From NCBI GenBank assembly GCA_030141605.1, contig JAQGDQ010000919.1:1-64000 (forward strand): DNA of 64,000 nt, written 5' to 3'. This DNA comes from Tubiluchus corallicola. Lineage: Eukaryota > Priapulida > Priapulimorpha > Priapulimorphida > Tubiluchidae. Below, piece by piece: positions 1-41,915 of the stretch. Positions within the stretch are counted from its first letter, which is position 1; each line of letters begins with the position of its first letter. A program made the position numbers and the translations under genes. The notes under the pieces were generated by a model. The model was not told the DNA's origin and did not search any database. It worked only from the letters and a program-made list of their open reading frames with translations.

Positions 1-30396
<30,396 letters not shown>

Positions 30397-30661
30397 GCCT
30401 TGGACAGATGTTTTAACTTTTTATTCTCTTTCTTTCTTCTTATGCTTTTGTTTCTTGTTTTCCCTTAAGATGTGCCCGATAATGTGAATCGCACAAACAA
30501 TGTCACTTTCTGTAAATTGTCTTTGTAATTTGGTATTTTCTCGAGTGTTATACAAATTGTTGATGCAGACTAAAGTGATGTTTATGTAGCATCCCGGAAT
30601 GCATCATCATCATCATCATCAGCATCATCGTCAGCATCATCAGCATCAGCATCATCAGCAG

Positions 30662-30693
<32 letters not shown>

Positions 30694-30829
30694 GCATCAT
30701 CATCAGGATCTTCATCATCATCATCATCAGCAGCAGCAGCATCATCATTATCAGCATCATCATCAGCATCATCATCAGGATCATCATCATCATCAGCATC
30801 ATCATCAGCATCGTCAGCATGATCAGCAT

Positions 30830-30860
<31 letters not shown>

Positions 30861-30960
30861 AGCAGCATCATCATCATCATCAGCATCATCATCATTAATT
30901 AATTAATTAATTTTAATTAATTAATGCATTATCCATCTGCGGAATAGCTATGGAATAAAA
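30397..30960 (+). other. TMEM245 3' UTR with candidate poly(A) signal
   Basis: Follows the TGA. It contains the CAT/CAG tract at 30599-30898 and an ATTA run, and AATAAA at 30954-30959 is the first good poly(A) signal. Later AATAAA motifs near 34670 and 35430 could serve a longer 3' UTR. Confidence 0.5.
30599..30925. repeat. CAT/CAG microsatellite plus ATTA run (right arm)
   Basis: Mixed CATCAT and CAGCAG triplets for 300 bases ending ATTAATTAATTAATT, in the TMEM245 3' UTR. Open frames of poly-His/Gln or poly-Met/Leu here are artefacts. Confidence 0.95.
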
Positions 30961-31791
30961 AATCAATATGAAATAGCTGCAGAAAAGTAAGTCATACTGC
31001 GGCTCATATAAATGGGTGCATTGAAATTATTTCATTGCTATTTTATTACATTTATTATAAAACTGATTTTATCTATTCTGCACCCCCATATAACACATAA
31101 GCATTCTGGATGCTACATAAATGCCACTTAATGTTTTTTACACGTTTAGCACTGCACACTATTTCAAAGTTGTCTATCAAAGTTGATTTTGATATAGGAA
31201 TTGGTTGAAATGTTGTGGTCACTATGCATGTATTCACTGTTTATCCTCTGATACGGCGTGCATACCAGTTATACACATCTAACATATATGAATTTACATT
31301 TTCAAATAGAACTATACTAAAGTTTTTACAATTTTTAGCATTTTTATATACATTTTAAACCAGTAATTCACATAATGTATTCAGAATAGTTGTGAAGTCA
31401 AACTTTGTAAATTTAAAAGGTTTTAAAATCAAAATTTAGGAAATGCATTTTAGCGAAAGCAGCAGCAGTTGTATTTACACTTTTTTTTAAAAATGCTTGT
31501 AGATAGTTCGACGGTGCTAATTTTATTTTAAAATGTTTTCATTAGTGTTTTGTTAGAATATCTATGCTATTCTATTGTTTAAAATACCTGTACTTTACTG
31601 GTGATTTAATATTATAGGTAATTATGAGACACAGAGATCAGAAATTTAGATATTTGTGTTAGGTATTATTTAAACTGTTGTTGAAGAAGTTTGTATTTAA
31701 GATGATCTCAAAAATTAATGTTTTTATACTGAGAAACCATCATAGGCTTTGGAGAACGTTGCATAAAATATTTGCATGTTAATCCCCTACT
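30961..31791. other. intergenic or extended 3' UTR, no feature
   Basis: AT-rich sequence without coding signal or recognised repeat. Confidence 0.5.
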
Positions 31792-31799
31792 GTCTAGTC

Positions 31800-32298
31800 C
31801 AGGGGTGTGCAAATTATCTGACTAGCCGGGCCACATTAAACTTTCCCGCAATTCCTGCGGGCCACAGGCAGTTTGGTCAAGGAGCCAAGTACAGAAAGGC
31901 CTAATAACGATTTTTTGCATCCGACCTGCGTACATCATTACTACTACACTCAAGAAACTATTTTAGAAGTTATTAAAATTTATATTACAAACCATATATT
32001 TCTACTTTCAGAACAGATAGTGGTAATTTCATTACAATACATATCAGTAATGTGTATCACACAGTCTGTGTAGTACAGTGACATTAAGCTACAACCGTCT
32101 TGTAAGGGTTAATGGCATCCGATCTAGTAGAAAAAACTACCCGCACTATCTTTGGGATCGTGGTACGGACTTCAGCTGGATACACTCAATTAATCGCCCG
32201 GGCCACACTTTCATTAGGTTGACAAATCTCTTCGCGGGCCGCACAAATTCTCTCGGCGGGCTGCGAGTGGCCCGTGGGCTGCAATTTGCACACCCCTG
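31800..32298 (+). mobile_element. hAT-like MITE family A, reference copy
   Basis: Ends CAGGGGTGTGCAAATT and AATTTGCACACCCCTG, perfect inverted termini of 16 bases. Flanked by perfect 8-bp duplications GTCTAGTC (31792-31799, 32299-32306). This is the hallmark of hAT transposition; no transposase is encoded. Confidence 0.93.
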
Positions 32299-32658
32299 GT
32301 CTAGTCTGAGACCTTTTTAGTTTCATGTAGGATCTCATATAGGACACGACTTGATGCTTACATGTTTTCATGAAATTTTGTTTTGAAAGAAATGAGAATG
32401 GACAGTAACTGTCGGAAAATAGCGCAGTCCAAAATGTCAATGATTAAATTTGTGATGAAAAACTTGTATCAAGCTTGCATTCATTTCAAGTCAATGAGTT
32501 GTTATTTTTTCCAACAGGTGGCACTTAGTATGATGGCAACGTAGTTGTAAAACACCAGACAAGTGAAAATTTAAATTCGATTGCCACATTTGTCGTTTTT
32601 TCTTTACCAATTTGTTTTTTAAATCTGTTTCTTGTTGCTGAATTCCACTTGCAGGACA

Positions 32659-32695
32659 GTAGATGGCGCAATTTATACTGTGCTGCCATCTGCAC
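32659..32695. promoter_or_regulatory. paired inverted CTCF-like motifs
   Basis: AGTAGATGGCGCAA on the + strand and, 10 bases on, TGCTGCCATCTGCAC (the same motif reversed). Insect CTCF recognises a TAGRTGGCGC-type core. Binding is inferred only. It lies between TMEM245 and PHF5A. Confidence 0.35.
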
Positions 32696-33005
32696 TTAAA
32701 TCTATAATTACAGTAATGAAAACTAGTCTTTAAATTTTAAAGTTGTTTAACGTAATCTAACATTGTAATTTTTCTAATTGTAATTGCAAATGAAAACAAT
32801 ATTGTTGCATTTACAGGTTGTGCAAACAGTTTATTGGATCTAGATTGTTGTTGTTATACGTGTTTTATTTATTACGATAGATTGTTGATACATAGTTAGG
32901 TATTTTATATTGGAAGATAGGGCTAGTCATGCTAGATAGCTTGTGTTAGTCCAAACTAAAAGTAATGTGTAGTTTTACTATGTATTTTGACATCATTGTT
33001 TAAAT

Positions 33006-34388
33006 AGCTAGACGTTTGATGTAGGGAGGTTTAATTCTTGGGTTACTGTTTGGTATCAGTACGGCAGTAGAACAGCTAGAGGTTTGATGTAGGGAGGTTT
33101 AATTCTTGAGTTACTGTTTGGTATCAGTACGGCAGTAGAACAGCTAGAGGTTTGGTGTAGGGAGGTTTAATTCTTGAGTTACTGTTTGGTATCAGTGCAG
33201 CAGTAGAACAGCTAGGGGTTTGGTGTAGGGAGGTTTAATTCTTGAGTTACTGTTTGGTATCAGTACAGCATTAAAAAAGCTAGAGGTTTGGTGTAGGGAG
33301 GTTTAATTCTTGAGTTACTGTTTGGTATCAGTGCAGCAGTAGAACAGCTAGGGGTTTGGTGTAGGGAGGTTTAATTCTTGAGTTACTGTTTGGTATCAGT
33401 ACGGCAGTAGAACAGCTAGAGGTTTGGTGTAGGGAGGTTTAATTCTTGAGTTACTGTTTGGTATCAGTGCAGCAGTAGAACAGCTAGGGGTTTGGTGTAG
33501 GGAGGTTAAATTCTTGAGTTACTGTTTGGTATCAGTACAGCATCAGAACAGCTAGAGGTTTGGTGTAGGGAGGTTTAATTCTTGAGTGACTGTTTGGTAT
33601 CAGTACAGCATCAGAACAGCTAGAGGTTTGATGTCAGTTTCAGCATCAGAACAGCTAGAGGTTTGGTGTAGGGAGGTTTAATTCCCGTGTTACTGTTTGG
33701 TATCAGTGCAGCAGTAGAACAGCTAGAGGTTTGGTGTAGGGAGGTTTAATTCTCGAGTTACTGTTTGGTATCAGTGCAGCAGTAGAACAGCTAGGCGTTT
33801 GCTGTAGGGAGGTTTAATTCCCGAGTTACTGTTTGGTATCAGTGCAGCAGTAGAACAGCTAGAGGTTTGGTGTAGAGAGGTTTAATTCTTGAGTGACTGT
33901 TTGGTATCAGTACAGTATCAGAACAGCTAGAGGTTTGATGTCAGTACAGCATCAGAACAGCTAGAGGTTTGATGTCAGTTTCAGCATCAGAACAGCTAGA
34001 GGTTTGGTGTAGGGAGGTTTAATTCCCGAGTTACTGTTTGGTATCAGTGCAGCAGTAGAACAGCTAGAGGTTTGGTGTAGGGAGGTTTAATTCCCGAGTT
34101 ACTGTTTGGTATCAGTGCAGCAGTAGAACAGCTAGAGGTTTGGTGTAGGGAGGTTTAATTCTTGAGTGACTGTTTGGTATCAGTGCAGCAGTAGAACAGC
34201 TAGAGGTTTGGTGTAGGGAGGTTTAATTCTTGAGTGACTGTTTGGTATCAGTGCAGCAGTAGAACAGCTAAAGGTTTTGTGTAGGGAGGTTTAATTCTTG
34301 TGTTACTGTTTGGTATCAGTACAGCATCAGAACAGCTAAAGGTTTTGTGTAGGGAGGTTTAATTCTTGTGTTACTGTTTGGTATCAGT
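33006..34388. repeat. 68-bp tandem repeat, about 20 copies
   Basis: Unit contains ACAGCTAGAGGTTTGGTGTA, GGGAGGTTTAATTC and TGTTTGGTATCAGT. A few 30-bp short units (GATGTCAGTTTCAGCATCAG) show internal deletion and re-amplification near 33630 and 33940. Confidence 0.96.
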
Positions 34389-35634
34389 TATTTATTGTAA
34401 TACGGTATCAGAACTGCAATATATTTATATAACTGCTGCAGTCGAATAGGGTTGCCTACAGCAAGCTAATGTAACCACTGTGTCAAGTAGGGCATTATCT
34501 CGCATTAATTTCTGTTATTGTTAACCTAGATTTCACGTCATTTTGCCATCTTAAATTGTAAGTAGTATGCTTGATTTGTTTCCGCTCCACATTATTGTGT
34601 TGACTTTCATTTGTGCAGTTGATTTTCTATCTCTTTAGTTAGCGCAGAAAAATTTGGACTTAGGTAAATAAAATATACTACTGTTGCCTAATTATATCAA
34701 TGCTTAAAGTTTTTAACGGACTGATTGATTACGTTATTGCCACCAGTTTTTTGTTTTGCAGCGTGTTATTTATTTCGTGATTTGTTTTAGTTATGCAAAA
34801 TGGGTTTGAGCTTGCTGATTTGCTACTAATAAAAAGCTGACATTTTTACACAAAGACAAATATTTTACATGTTTCTTGCTGTGTTTGCTAAGAGTAAATT
34901 AAAGTAAATTACACCATCATTAATGCATTACAACTGGCATCAAAGTTTGAAAAGGCTGCATGAAAAATAAGGTAAATTGTAAACTGCAATACAATATTAT
35001 GACCGTGTCAATAATCACTACTGCCTGGTTATGCTTAGCTTTTCCGTATACACTAAAGAAGCTTGCTACACGGCACAACACTCCTTGCATCATGTTTTTG
35101 TTGGTCCCTTTGAGAAACAAAGAGGGAAACCTCTTATTGTCGGGTTTATTTCTACTATTCTTACTATTTATTTACTAGTGAGATCTCCTATTATGGCACT
35201 GCTAACTAATTGAATTTCTGCGCAAATTTCCTGGTTAATTTTAATCTCATCCATGACACTAATAACTGAGATATGAATCTATCTTATTAGGGTGTTAGGC
35301 ACTGTATTATAAGTAAAATTCATACCTGACTGTTTCAGTGTTCAATGCGTTTAATTTTTACAATGGCTTTTGGACCCTTTTCCAACAGTTTTTTACCCAG
35401 TTAGATATGTTTTGGCTGTCGTTGTTGCTAAATAAAGTCGCTTGAAAGGAATGTTAAGTTGATTAGTGAACGTCAATAGATTTGATATACGGGTAAACCT
35501 CGTTTTTGCTAGATATGTTGAACGTGAACGTGAATGTTGTTTATGTTGTTGAAACGTAACTTTTTTTTGAATTGTATTTTAATGCTACTAATTTGTACAA
35601 CAGATACTAGACGTAACTAACTTGTCTAAATTTA
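34389..35634. other. region upstream of PHF5A
   Basis: AT-rich intergenic DNA. It should contain the PHF5A promoter and 5' UTR, but no TATA box, CpG cluster or initiator can be named with confidence. A 72-codon hydrophobic open stretch at 34960 has no family resemblance. Confidence 0.45.
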
Positions 35635-35686
35635 ATGGCGAAGCATCATCCAGATTTAATATTTTGTAGAAAGCAAGCTGGTGTTG
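35635..35686 (+). CDS. PHF5A: PHF5A exon 1 (coding part)
   Basis: Begins ATGGCGAAGCATCATCC and encodes [17 protein letters not shown], then one base of Ala before GTAAGTG. About 25 bases upstream is a TACTAAT...ACAACAG segment resembling a branch point and 3' splice site, so a 5' UTR intron or leader trans-splicing is possible but unproven. Confidence 0.96.
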
Positions 35687-38600
35687 GTAAGTGTAATGAA
35701 ATATTCAATTTATAGCAATTTTTAAATAAAAAAAGTTGTAAAATTATATAGTTGTGACTTGAATCAGTTTTGTAGGAGAGGCAATACCGTAAATGTGTTG
35801 TAAATGTCCAATCCCTTTTATTAGCTTGATAAGATTATGGGCGGTTTTACTACGTAGTAATAATATAGGAAAAATATCTTCATGATGGTATCGTAGTAGT
35901 AGGAGTAAAAAAATTTATCAGATATTATTGTGAATATATTTAAAATATATTAAAGGGGCCTAAGTTAGGGAACAGGGGCGTAATATCACTGACCATAGTC
36001 ACAGAAGATCATGGGACACGATAAAAAGTAATTCTGTGTTTCTCCCTTGTGTTTTTGCGAGCTGTGCTGTTGAGTTTTTTCTATGTGTTCATATTCGTTT
36101 TAGTGTGATATTTTTATATGATAGTGATACGAAATAAAAAACTCCCAAAGAGTACTTATTAACAGAAGCTTTCAGCCGGACTGTAGTGACAGTTTCAAAC
36201 AACACATCTTTGTTTTCTTTTTCCTTGTTTAATAATTATATTATCTTTTATTTCATTATTACAATTCTTATCATTAAATTGTGTTATTACGTAACCTTAT
36301 TACGATATTATTTACGATTTGTTTGATATTATTTTTTGCTTTACATTGAATTTCATTAATTTTTTGCTTGATGTTATGCCTTGTTATGCATTGAATTGCA
36401 TTTCCGCTTTGAGTTGATTTTTGTTGCTTTTGCCTTTATTGATACACAAACACCTAAATATGTCATGAGCCTTTGAGTAAACTTGTATTTTTAATAAGGG
36501 GCAGCTGACCAAGTGACCAATAGGTCTTTCGCTGCTCCTTCTCAGCTGCAATGAAATGTAAAAGTAATTATGACGAATTCTAACTGCTATTGAGAAAATA
36601 AAATTGAATTGAATTATTGTTTGGTTATGTTTGTTATTCTTGTTGTGATTATTTATTTTATCAAAATTGATATCTTATAGTCGGAAGAATTAAATTGGTC
36701 TAAAATTCAAGTAGTTCCTCCATTAATTAATAAATTTCATTGAAAAACAATTTCCTTGATTGTATTCATTGAAGAAAGTTGATGTGCTATGTAGTAATCA
36801 CTGGATTTTTTTCGTTTCAGCCATTGGAAGGCTATGTGAGAAATGTAAGTGAAGAATCACATATGTGATATATACTTTGCTGTACTTTGCTGAAGCAGAA
36901 CATTGCACTGCATTGCTGCATTGCTTTATGCCGTGCAGTTATTTTCATTTCAATAAACAGGTTTATTGTTAAGTTTGATTGTCTGAGTAGCGTGATTATA
37001 GTCTGATGAGTTTGTGTCTAAATAACTATGGAAGTTTTTGCTGAATCAATCAAAGTGGTTTATTTATGACATTGCAGCAGTGATCAGGCTGAAATAACAA
37101 CAACAAAATAATTACATATAATACTGCCCTACCGCATAGAGCGTAAGTGCAAATATAAATGTTTGGAATTATACTAATTTAAGAATTCTTCCTTTAATCA
37201 CAAAAGTAAAACTGCAAATAATATACCGTTCTAAATGTTAAACATCTGCTTGACACTGCATGGAGTTCTTATTGTTAAATGTGTTAAAAATTGCCTCCTG
37301 GCAAATAGCAATATGGGTACTCTTCATATGCTGAAATCTTCGAGATCCTCTAGTGTCGTGGAAAACTTTTAAGAGAAATTCTTCACAAACATTTTACTCA
37401 TAAGTGACTTTTGCTTCTAGAAAAAATAAAAAAAAATTTTTGAATGTGAACAATTAGTTACTGTATTACATCATTTTGATACCAGCTGTTTATAATTGTT
37501 GTTTTATATTAAAAGTATTTCGTTTTCTAAAGTTACATAATTTGAGATATAGAACAGTCGACGCTCGATTGTCGGAACTCGATTAAAATGAATTAATTAT
37601 AATATAACATACATAATATTAAATTGCTACATAAGATGATAATATTGCAGTAATTTATTAATTACCCATGGAAATTTTAGCCTCAGAATTTAACTAATGA
37701 AAAATGTGAAGAATTAATCCAATTAGCTAGAATCACTCTAGTATCAGTTATTGGTGATGAACTTTGGATTGCCTTGACCACTGGGTGATACTGTGGCCCA
37801 AAGGTCTAAGACATCTGCTTTGTAAACAGAAGGTTCCCGGTTCAAATCCAAGCTGCATTGCAACCGCGTTTCCTGTTTCACACCTCTTTTAAATCTGATT
37901 TAATTAATTGTGAGTTTGTGTTGTAATTAAAATGAACACTTTTAATCCTTTCAGGTGATGGCAAGTGTGTTATCTGTGACTCGTACGTGAGGCCTTGCAC
38001 TCTTGTCCGGATATGTGATGAATGTAACTACGGTTCGTATCAAGGTCGTTGCGTCATCTGCGGAGGTCCGGGCGTGTCTGATGCCTATTATTGTAAAGAA
38101 TGTACCATACAGGAAAAAGACGTAAGAACCCGTAAATTTATTAAAGGAGAGAACAAGTCATTGTTGGGTTTATTTTACTGTTATTGTTTAAACTTGGAAA
38201 ATTACAACAGTAAAGAAATTTGCAAAAAAATGTCTATTTTTACTACCGCTGTATAGAAATTTTCTGGTGAGGTGGTGGCTGCCGTTCACTTGACAATTAT
38301 GACGAAACTCGTGCACTTCGGGACTTTTCGTACGCTTGTGCATTGTCGCCATCTGTAAGCAAGCATTGCTTAAATTAATTCAAACTTCTGCAGCTTGCCT
38401 AACGTTTATACAAAAATATTACAAATTATCTAAACTTGTAAAAACTTGTTATAGTTTTACATTATATCTAAATTTTGTAAAAACTTGTTATACTTTGGCA
38501 AAAATTGACAGTACGCTGCTTTTCTTAAGCCAGTGAGTGACATCATTGGTGGAAAAATGGATGTTCAAAATGGGAGTGCCCAAGTCTGTAATGATCGCGA

Positions 38601-39825
38601 TTTTAAAGGGATTTTATTAATTACAAGAGGCGCTCATCACACTTATCACACTTATCACATGATTATCACACGCTTATCACACTTATCACATGCTTATCAC
38701 ACTTTCATTACTAAATCCTAACATATTTCGGGAACACTAACTTCCCCGAAGGCTGAACTTTTCCTTTAATTTTCTTAGTCGATGTTTGAATGATAATTGT
38801 ACAATTTTGTATTCTTACTATTTGACTGTAAGGACGTGCAGAAGTCTAAAAAACAGAAAAAATTTTCTTTTTGTTGTCAAGTGTTAGAAAAATGCTGAAT
38901 TTCCTAGTGTTGTTGAAGTGAGAGACTTATAAAAAAAAGAAAGAGCTTTTTCATAAAAATCTTGGTGTGTACGTAACATTTTTGTGTTAGATGGGTAAAC
39001 GTGATTTCATATTTTTATTATTCTTTCACTCTTACTCTAGTTCCAACTGCCGATGTAGGGTCTATTGTTTATTATTATTATATTGTTTATTTCGAACGTA
39101 TAGTTTACATTGAAGTACAAAATTATCTAGGAAAAAAAATAAAATTACAATTATATACATAAAAAATTAGTACTTAATATCAAAACAAAGAAAAGTAATA
39201 CAATACAGGTATTACAATTACACACATCCTAAATAACCTCATATTTATTATACATATTATATTATACATACCTTATTATATGATGTTATACCAATGGAAA
39301 ATACCCATGAAAAGTTAATTAACGCAGAACCAATTTTTAATTTCATTTAAGTTACACATTTCGTAAAAAGCTTATAGTTGTGGTTACACATTTCAAGTTA
39401 ATGGGAAGATAAAATGGCATATTGCTGTGTTCAGTGGTCGTTATAAACTATTAAAATTAATTTTTCAGAGGCTGAAGAAAGTTTGTTAAAACTATCGTTA
39501 AGTTTTTATGTTCCAAAATTTTAGATCACTGCAAATAGATGTTGTTGCATTTTTTGTACAAAGGCAATGAAGAATTATATCAAAAATTTGACAAAGAACA
39601 GTCATAGCTTTAGTGAAGAACTTTTTTTCAGTTTAGTTTGTCTTAGTTCCTTTGCAACATTTGTGAATAAACAATTCTTTTTGTTTTAGTATAAAAATAA
39701 CTTGTGTTATAAGTATCAAATTTGCACATTTTCAGAGAGATGGGTGTCCAAAGATCGTGAATCTCGGCAGTTCGAAGACCGATTTGTTTTACGAACGGAA
39801 GAAATACGGGTTTAAGAAGAGATAG
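35635..39825 (+). CDS. PHF5A: PHF5A (SF3b14b/Rds3) complete gene, 4 coding exons
   Basis: Joined exons 35635-35686, 36821-36844, 37955-38121 and 39736-39825 give 333 nt, 110 residues plus TAG, exactly the usual family length. PHF5A is a small zinc-knuckle protein of the SF3b part of the U2 snRNP. It sits between SF3B1 and the intron branch-point adenosine and is needed for pre-mRNA splicing in the nucleus. Visible: 13 cysteines at residues 11, 23, 26, 30, 33, 40, 46, 49, 58, 61, 72, 75 and 85, arranged as CxxC-type knuckles for three zinc ions. Lys29 and Tyr36 are also present; Tyr36 is the residue known to govern sensitivity to splicing modulators of the pladienolide type. The basic tail ends YGFKKR. 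The start is the only in-frame Met, giving [10 protein letters not shown]. It is effectively certain to be functional. Confidence 0.98.
36497..36615 (+). mobile_element. retroelement 3' end fragment
   Basis: GGGGCAGCTGACCAAGTGACC...GGTC matches the complement of 18578-18625 and ends AAAATAAAATTGAATTGAATT, a tail-like run. Located in PHF5A intron 1. Confidence 0.5.
36821..36844 (+). CDS. PHF5A: PHF5A exon 2, 24-nt microexon
   Basis: Only 24 nt between TTTCGTTTCAG and GTAAGTG. It completes Ala and encodes IGRLCEK plus the first base of Cys26. Skipping it would keep frame but remove Cys23 and Lys25 and change the split codons. Confidence 0.95.
36845..37784. other. PHF5A intron 2, no recognised feature
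   Basis: AT-rich unique sequence up to a SINE at 37785. Confidence 0.5.
37785..37935 (+). mobile_element. tRNA-derived SINE
   Basis: GTGGCCCAAAGGTCTAAGAC (A-box region), ACAGAAGGTTCCCGGTTCAAATCC (B box), then a body shared with the copies at 26196 and 53318. It ends about 20 bases before PHF5A exon 3, close to the branch-point zone. Confidence 0.65.
37955..38121 (+). CDS. PHF5A: PHF5A exon 3, zinc-knuckle core
   Basis: 167 nt with acceptor CCTTTCAG and donor GTAAGA. It encodes residues 26-81, including [14 protein letters not shown] and [14 protein letters not shown]. Conservation with other animals is almost complete. Confidence 0.98.
38190..38780. repeat. dispersed repeat family U, copy 1
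   Basis: Resembles 61845-62365: shared AAGAAATTTGCAAA, TTCAAAATGGGAGYGCCCAAG, TAATTACA.GAGGCGCT and TTTCATTAC.AAATCCT blocks. An internal (ACTTATCAC)n run at 38632-38705 is specific to this copy. Confidence 0.65.
38790..39735. other. PHF5A intron 3 remainder
   Basis: AT-rich; TTTATTATTATTA... near 39060 may be an old retroelement tail. No gene signal. Confidence 0.45.
39736..39825 (+). CDS. PHF5A: PHF5A exon 4, C-terminus
   Basis: After CATTTTCAG it encodes [20 protein letters not shown] and the basic end RKKYGFKKR before TAG 39823-39825. The 3' UTR follows; the first AATAAA seen is at 40627-40632, after a MITE at 39997-40392. Confidence 0.98.
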
Positions 39826-39996
39826 TATCGTTTCATTTTGATTTCAACATGTTGAAACTTTGTCGTGCGTTTCAGACATTCTTTGATCATATTTTTCTAC
39901 ACTATCTGTCTCGTGTGTATATTTTGGAAATGCACAAGTGCTCTACAGTCACGTTAATCTGAACAATAATTATTGTATGACTTGAATGGTATACAT

Positions 39997-40392
39997 GAGG
40001 GGTATGCAAATTACCTGACTAGCCGGGCCACATTAAGCATTCCCGCAATTCCTGTGGGCCACATGCAGTTTGGTCAAGGAGTCAAGTAACCAAGTAGGAC
40101 CTAATAACGATTTTTTTGCATCCAATTTGCGCACATCATTACTATTGCACTACTACAGTCCAGAAACTATTTTAAAAATTATTAAAATTTATATTAAAAA
40201 CCATATATTTCGTCATGTCCGACAGTGACATTAAGTGACAACGGTCTCGTAAGGTTTAATGCCATCTGATTTAGAGGAAAAAACTACCCGCACTGTCTTT
40301 GCGATATTGGCGCAGACTTCAGCTGCATCGCATGGGCCGCACTTTTGTTACGTTGACAAACCTCTTCGCGGGCCGCAGTTTGCACACCCCTG
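39997..40392 (+). mobile_element. hAT-like MITE family A, deleted copy
   Basis: Ends GAGGGGTATGCAAATT and GTTTGCACACCCCTG, with flanking GTATACAT and ATATACAT (7/8). Same orientation as the reference copy, about 100 bases shorter. Confidence 0.85.
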
Positions 40393-40626
40393 ATATACAT
40401 GGATGATGACTTGATCTCAGCTCTTCGTACAAAACATGGGTGTGTAGTAGAGATGGGATGGATCCGCCTTTTCTGGAGCCAAAGTGTTTCCAGGATTGTG
40501 GGGTCCAATTGTGCCGAATGTGTTCCTATCTGGATCCCACTCCCTCTGAAAATTGAAACTTGCTGGTACTCATTCTTGTGCACTGACAGCTGGACATCTT
40601 TGTGTGCTTCTGTATTGCATCTGTGT

Positions 40627-40632
40627 AATAAA
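40627..40632 (+). terminator. candidate PHF5A poly(A) signal
   Basis: AATAAA about 800 bases after the PHF5A stop and 28 bases before a 38-bp tandem array. If used, the MITE at 39997-40392 lies inside the 3' UTR. Confidence 0.4.
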
Positions 40633-40659
40633 TGAATTTATATTTCGTAAATTTGTCAA

Positions 40660-41036
40660 GGTGATCTTCAGTTCCAGATGTAGCACCTGCCGGCGTCGGT
40701 GATATTCCGTTCCAGATGTAGCACCTGCCGGCATCGGTGATATTCAGTTTCAGATGTAGCACCTGCCGGCGTCGGTGATCTTCAGTTTCAGATGTAGCAC
40801 CTGCCGGCGTCGGTGATCTTCAGTTCCAGATGTAGCACCTGCCGGCGTCGGTGATCTTCAGTTCCAGATGTAGCACCTGCCGGCATCGGTGATCTTCAGT
40901 TCCAGATGTAGCACCTGCCGGCGTCGGTGATCTTCAGTTCCAGATGTAGCACCTGCCGGCGTCGGTGATCTTCAGTTCCAGATGTAGCACCTGCCGGCAT
41001 CGGTGATCTTCAGTTCCAGATGTAGCACCTGCCGGA
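40660..41036. repeat. 38-bp tandem repeat, about 10 copies
   Basis: Unit GTTCCAGATGTAGCACCTGC plus CGGCGTCGGTGATCTTCA. GC-rich against an AT-rich background, and nearly identical units. Confidence 0.96.
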
Positions 41037-41459
41037 GACTAACTTTTGTGCTTTTCAACAATTTGTGATTTTGCGTTATTGTGTAATAATGATGACAAGA
41101 AGTGGACTCTTTTTAGTTAAAAGTTTTTTCTTTTAAATCTTTTGTATTCAGTTACTTAAGTAGGATAAAGCTACAGAAAAAATGTTAGTGTTGTATTATT
41201 AATTTCATACCGAGTAATTTTGGGCTGTGTGTAATTTACTGTAACTTGGCCTTGATCGCGGCATGTTGATTTGGCAGTAGTTCATAGGAAGGAGTTTAAA
41301 CTCAGCTTATAAAGTTGTGTTGATCTGGGAAAAATCCCTGTGTTTTACAAATGTATTAAAATGTGGTTACTGTGCAGTTTTAATGTGTCTAATATGTTGC
41401 TGGTACATTCATATCTCAGTTTGCCAGACAAAAGCGGGGAGACGTCTGTCCGAATTTGC

Positions 41460-41800
41460 CGATTGTCCGTATTTATCGATACTAAGCTAATATAAGCAGG
41501 CGCCATGTATTAGACTCACGGTAATGTACAATCAATCACCTAATTGTCTCAAAAACATCTAGTATGGGCTACTTGTATGCAAAAGTATATAAAAACTCAT
41601 GGCAATTGACTCAAGTAACTCTGCATAATTGATTGTGAACCAATTACATGTGCTGATTAAACCACTAAACACGCTGACATACAAGCTACGCACTTATCGT
41701 TACATGCTGTTCGGATGTAAACAAAGTGATGCAACGCCTGCTAGCAGTCTGTGTTCGTAGTATGCAGGACCAGATTTTGTTCGAATTTCCCGATATTGAT
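41460..41800 (-). mobile_element. hAT-like MITE family B, old reversed copy
   Basis: Blocks such as AATTGTCTCAAAAACATCTAG, CAAAAGTATATAAAAACTC and TGTAAACAAAGTGATG are the diverged complement of family B interior sequence. The termini are degraded. Confidence 0.6.
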
Positions 41801-41865
41801 GAAAACGAGATATGAACATACTGTGTTTTGTATTGAGCAGGTGACTTTGTGTGTGAGTGGTCGTA

Positions 41866-41915
41866 CTACGTGTGTGTGTGCGTGCGTACGTGTGTGTGTA
41901 CGTGTGCGCGTGCGA
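41866..41915. repeat. TG/CG-type purine-pyrimidine tract
   Basis: Alternating GTGTGTGCGTGCGTACGTGT sequence, potential Z-DNA. Confidence 0.85.

Noticed and set aside
30548-30898. Poly-His/Gln and poly-Met/Leu frames
   Set aside because: CAT/CAG microsatellite in the TMEM245 3' UTR; no homology to a protein.
34960-35178. 72-codon hydrophobic frame before PHF5A
   Set aside because: No family resemblance, AT-rich background, overlapping equal-length frames on both strands; looks like chance.
36895-36945. ATTGCAC seed reminiscent of the miR-25/92/32 family (miR-32 lies in a vertebrate TMEM245 intron)
   Set aside because: It is in PHF5A, not TMEM245, and I see no complementary arm forming a hairpin. 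No convincing miR-32-like hairpin was seen by eye in the visible TMEM245 introns, though this was not computed.
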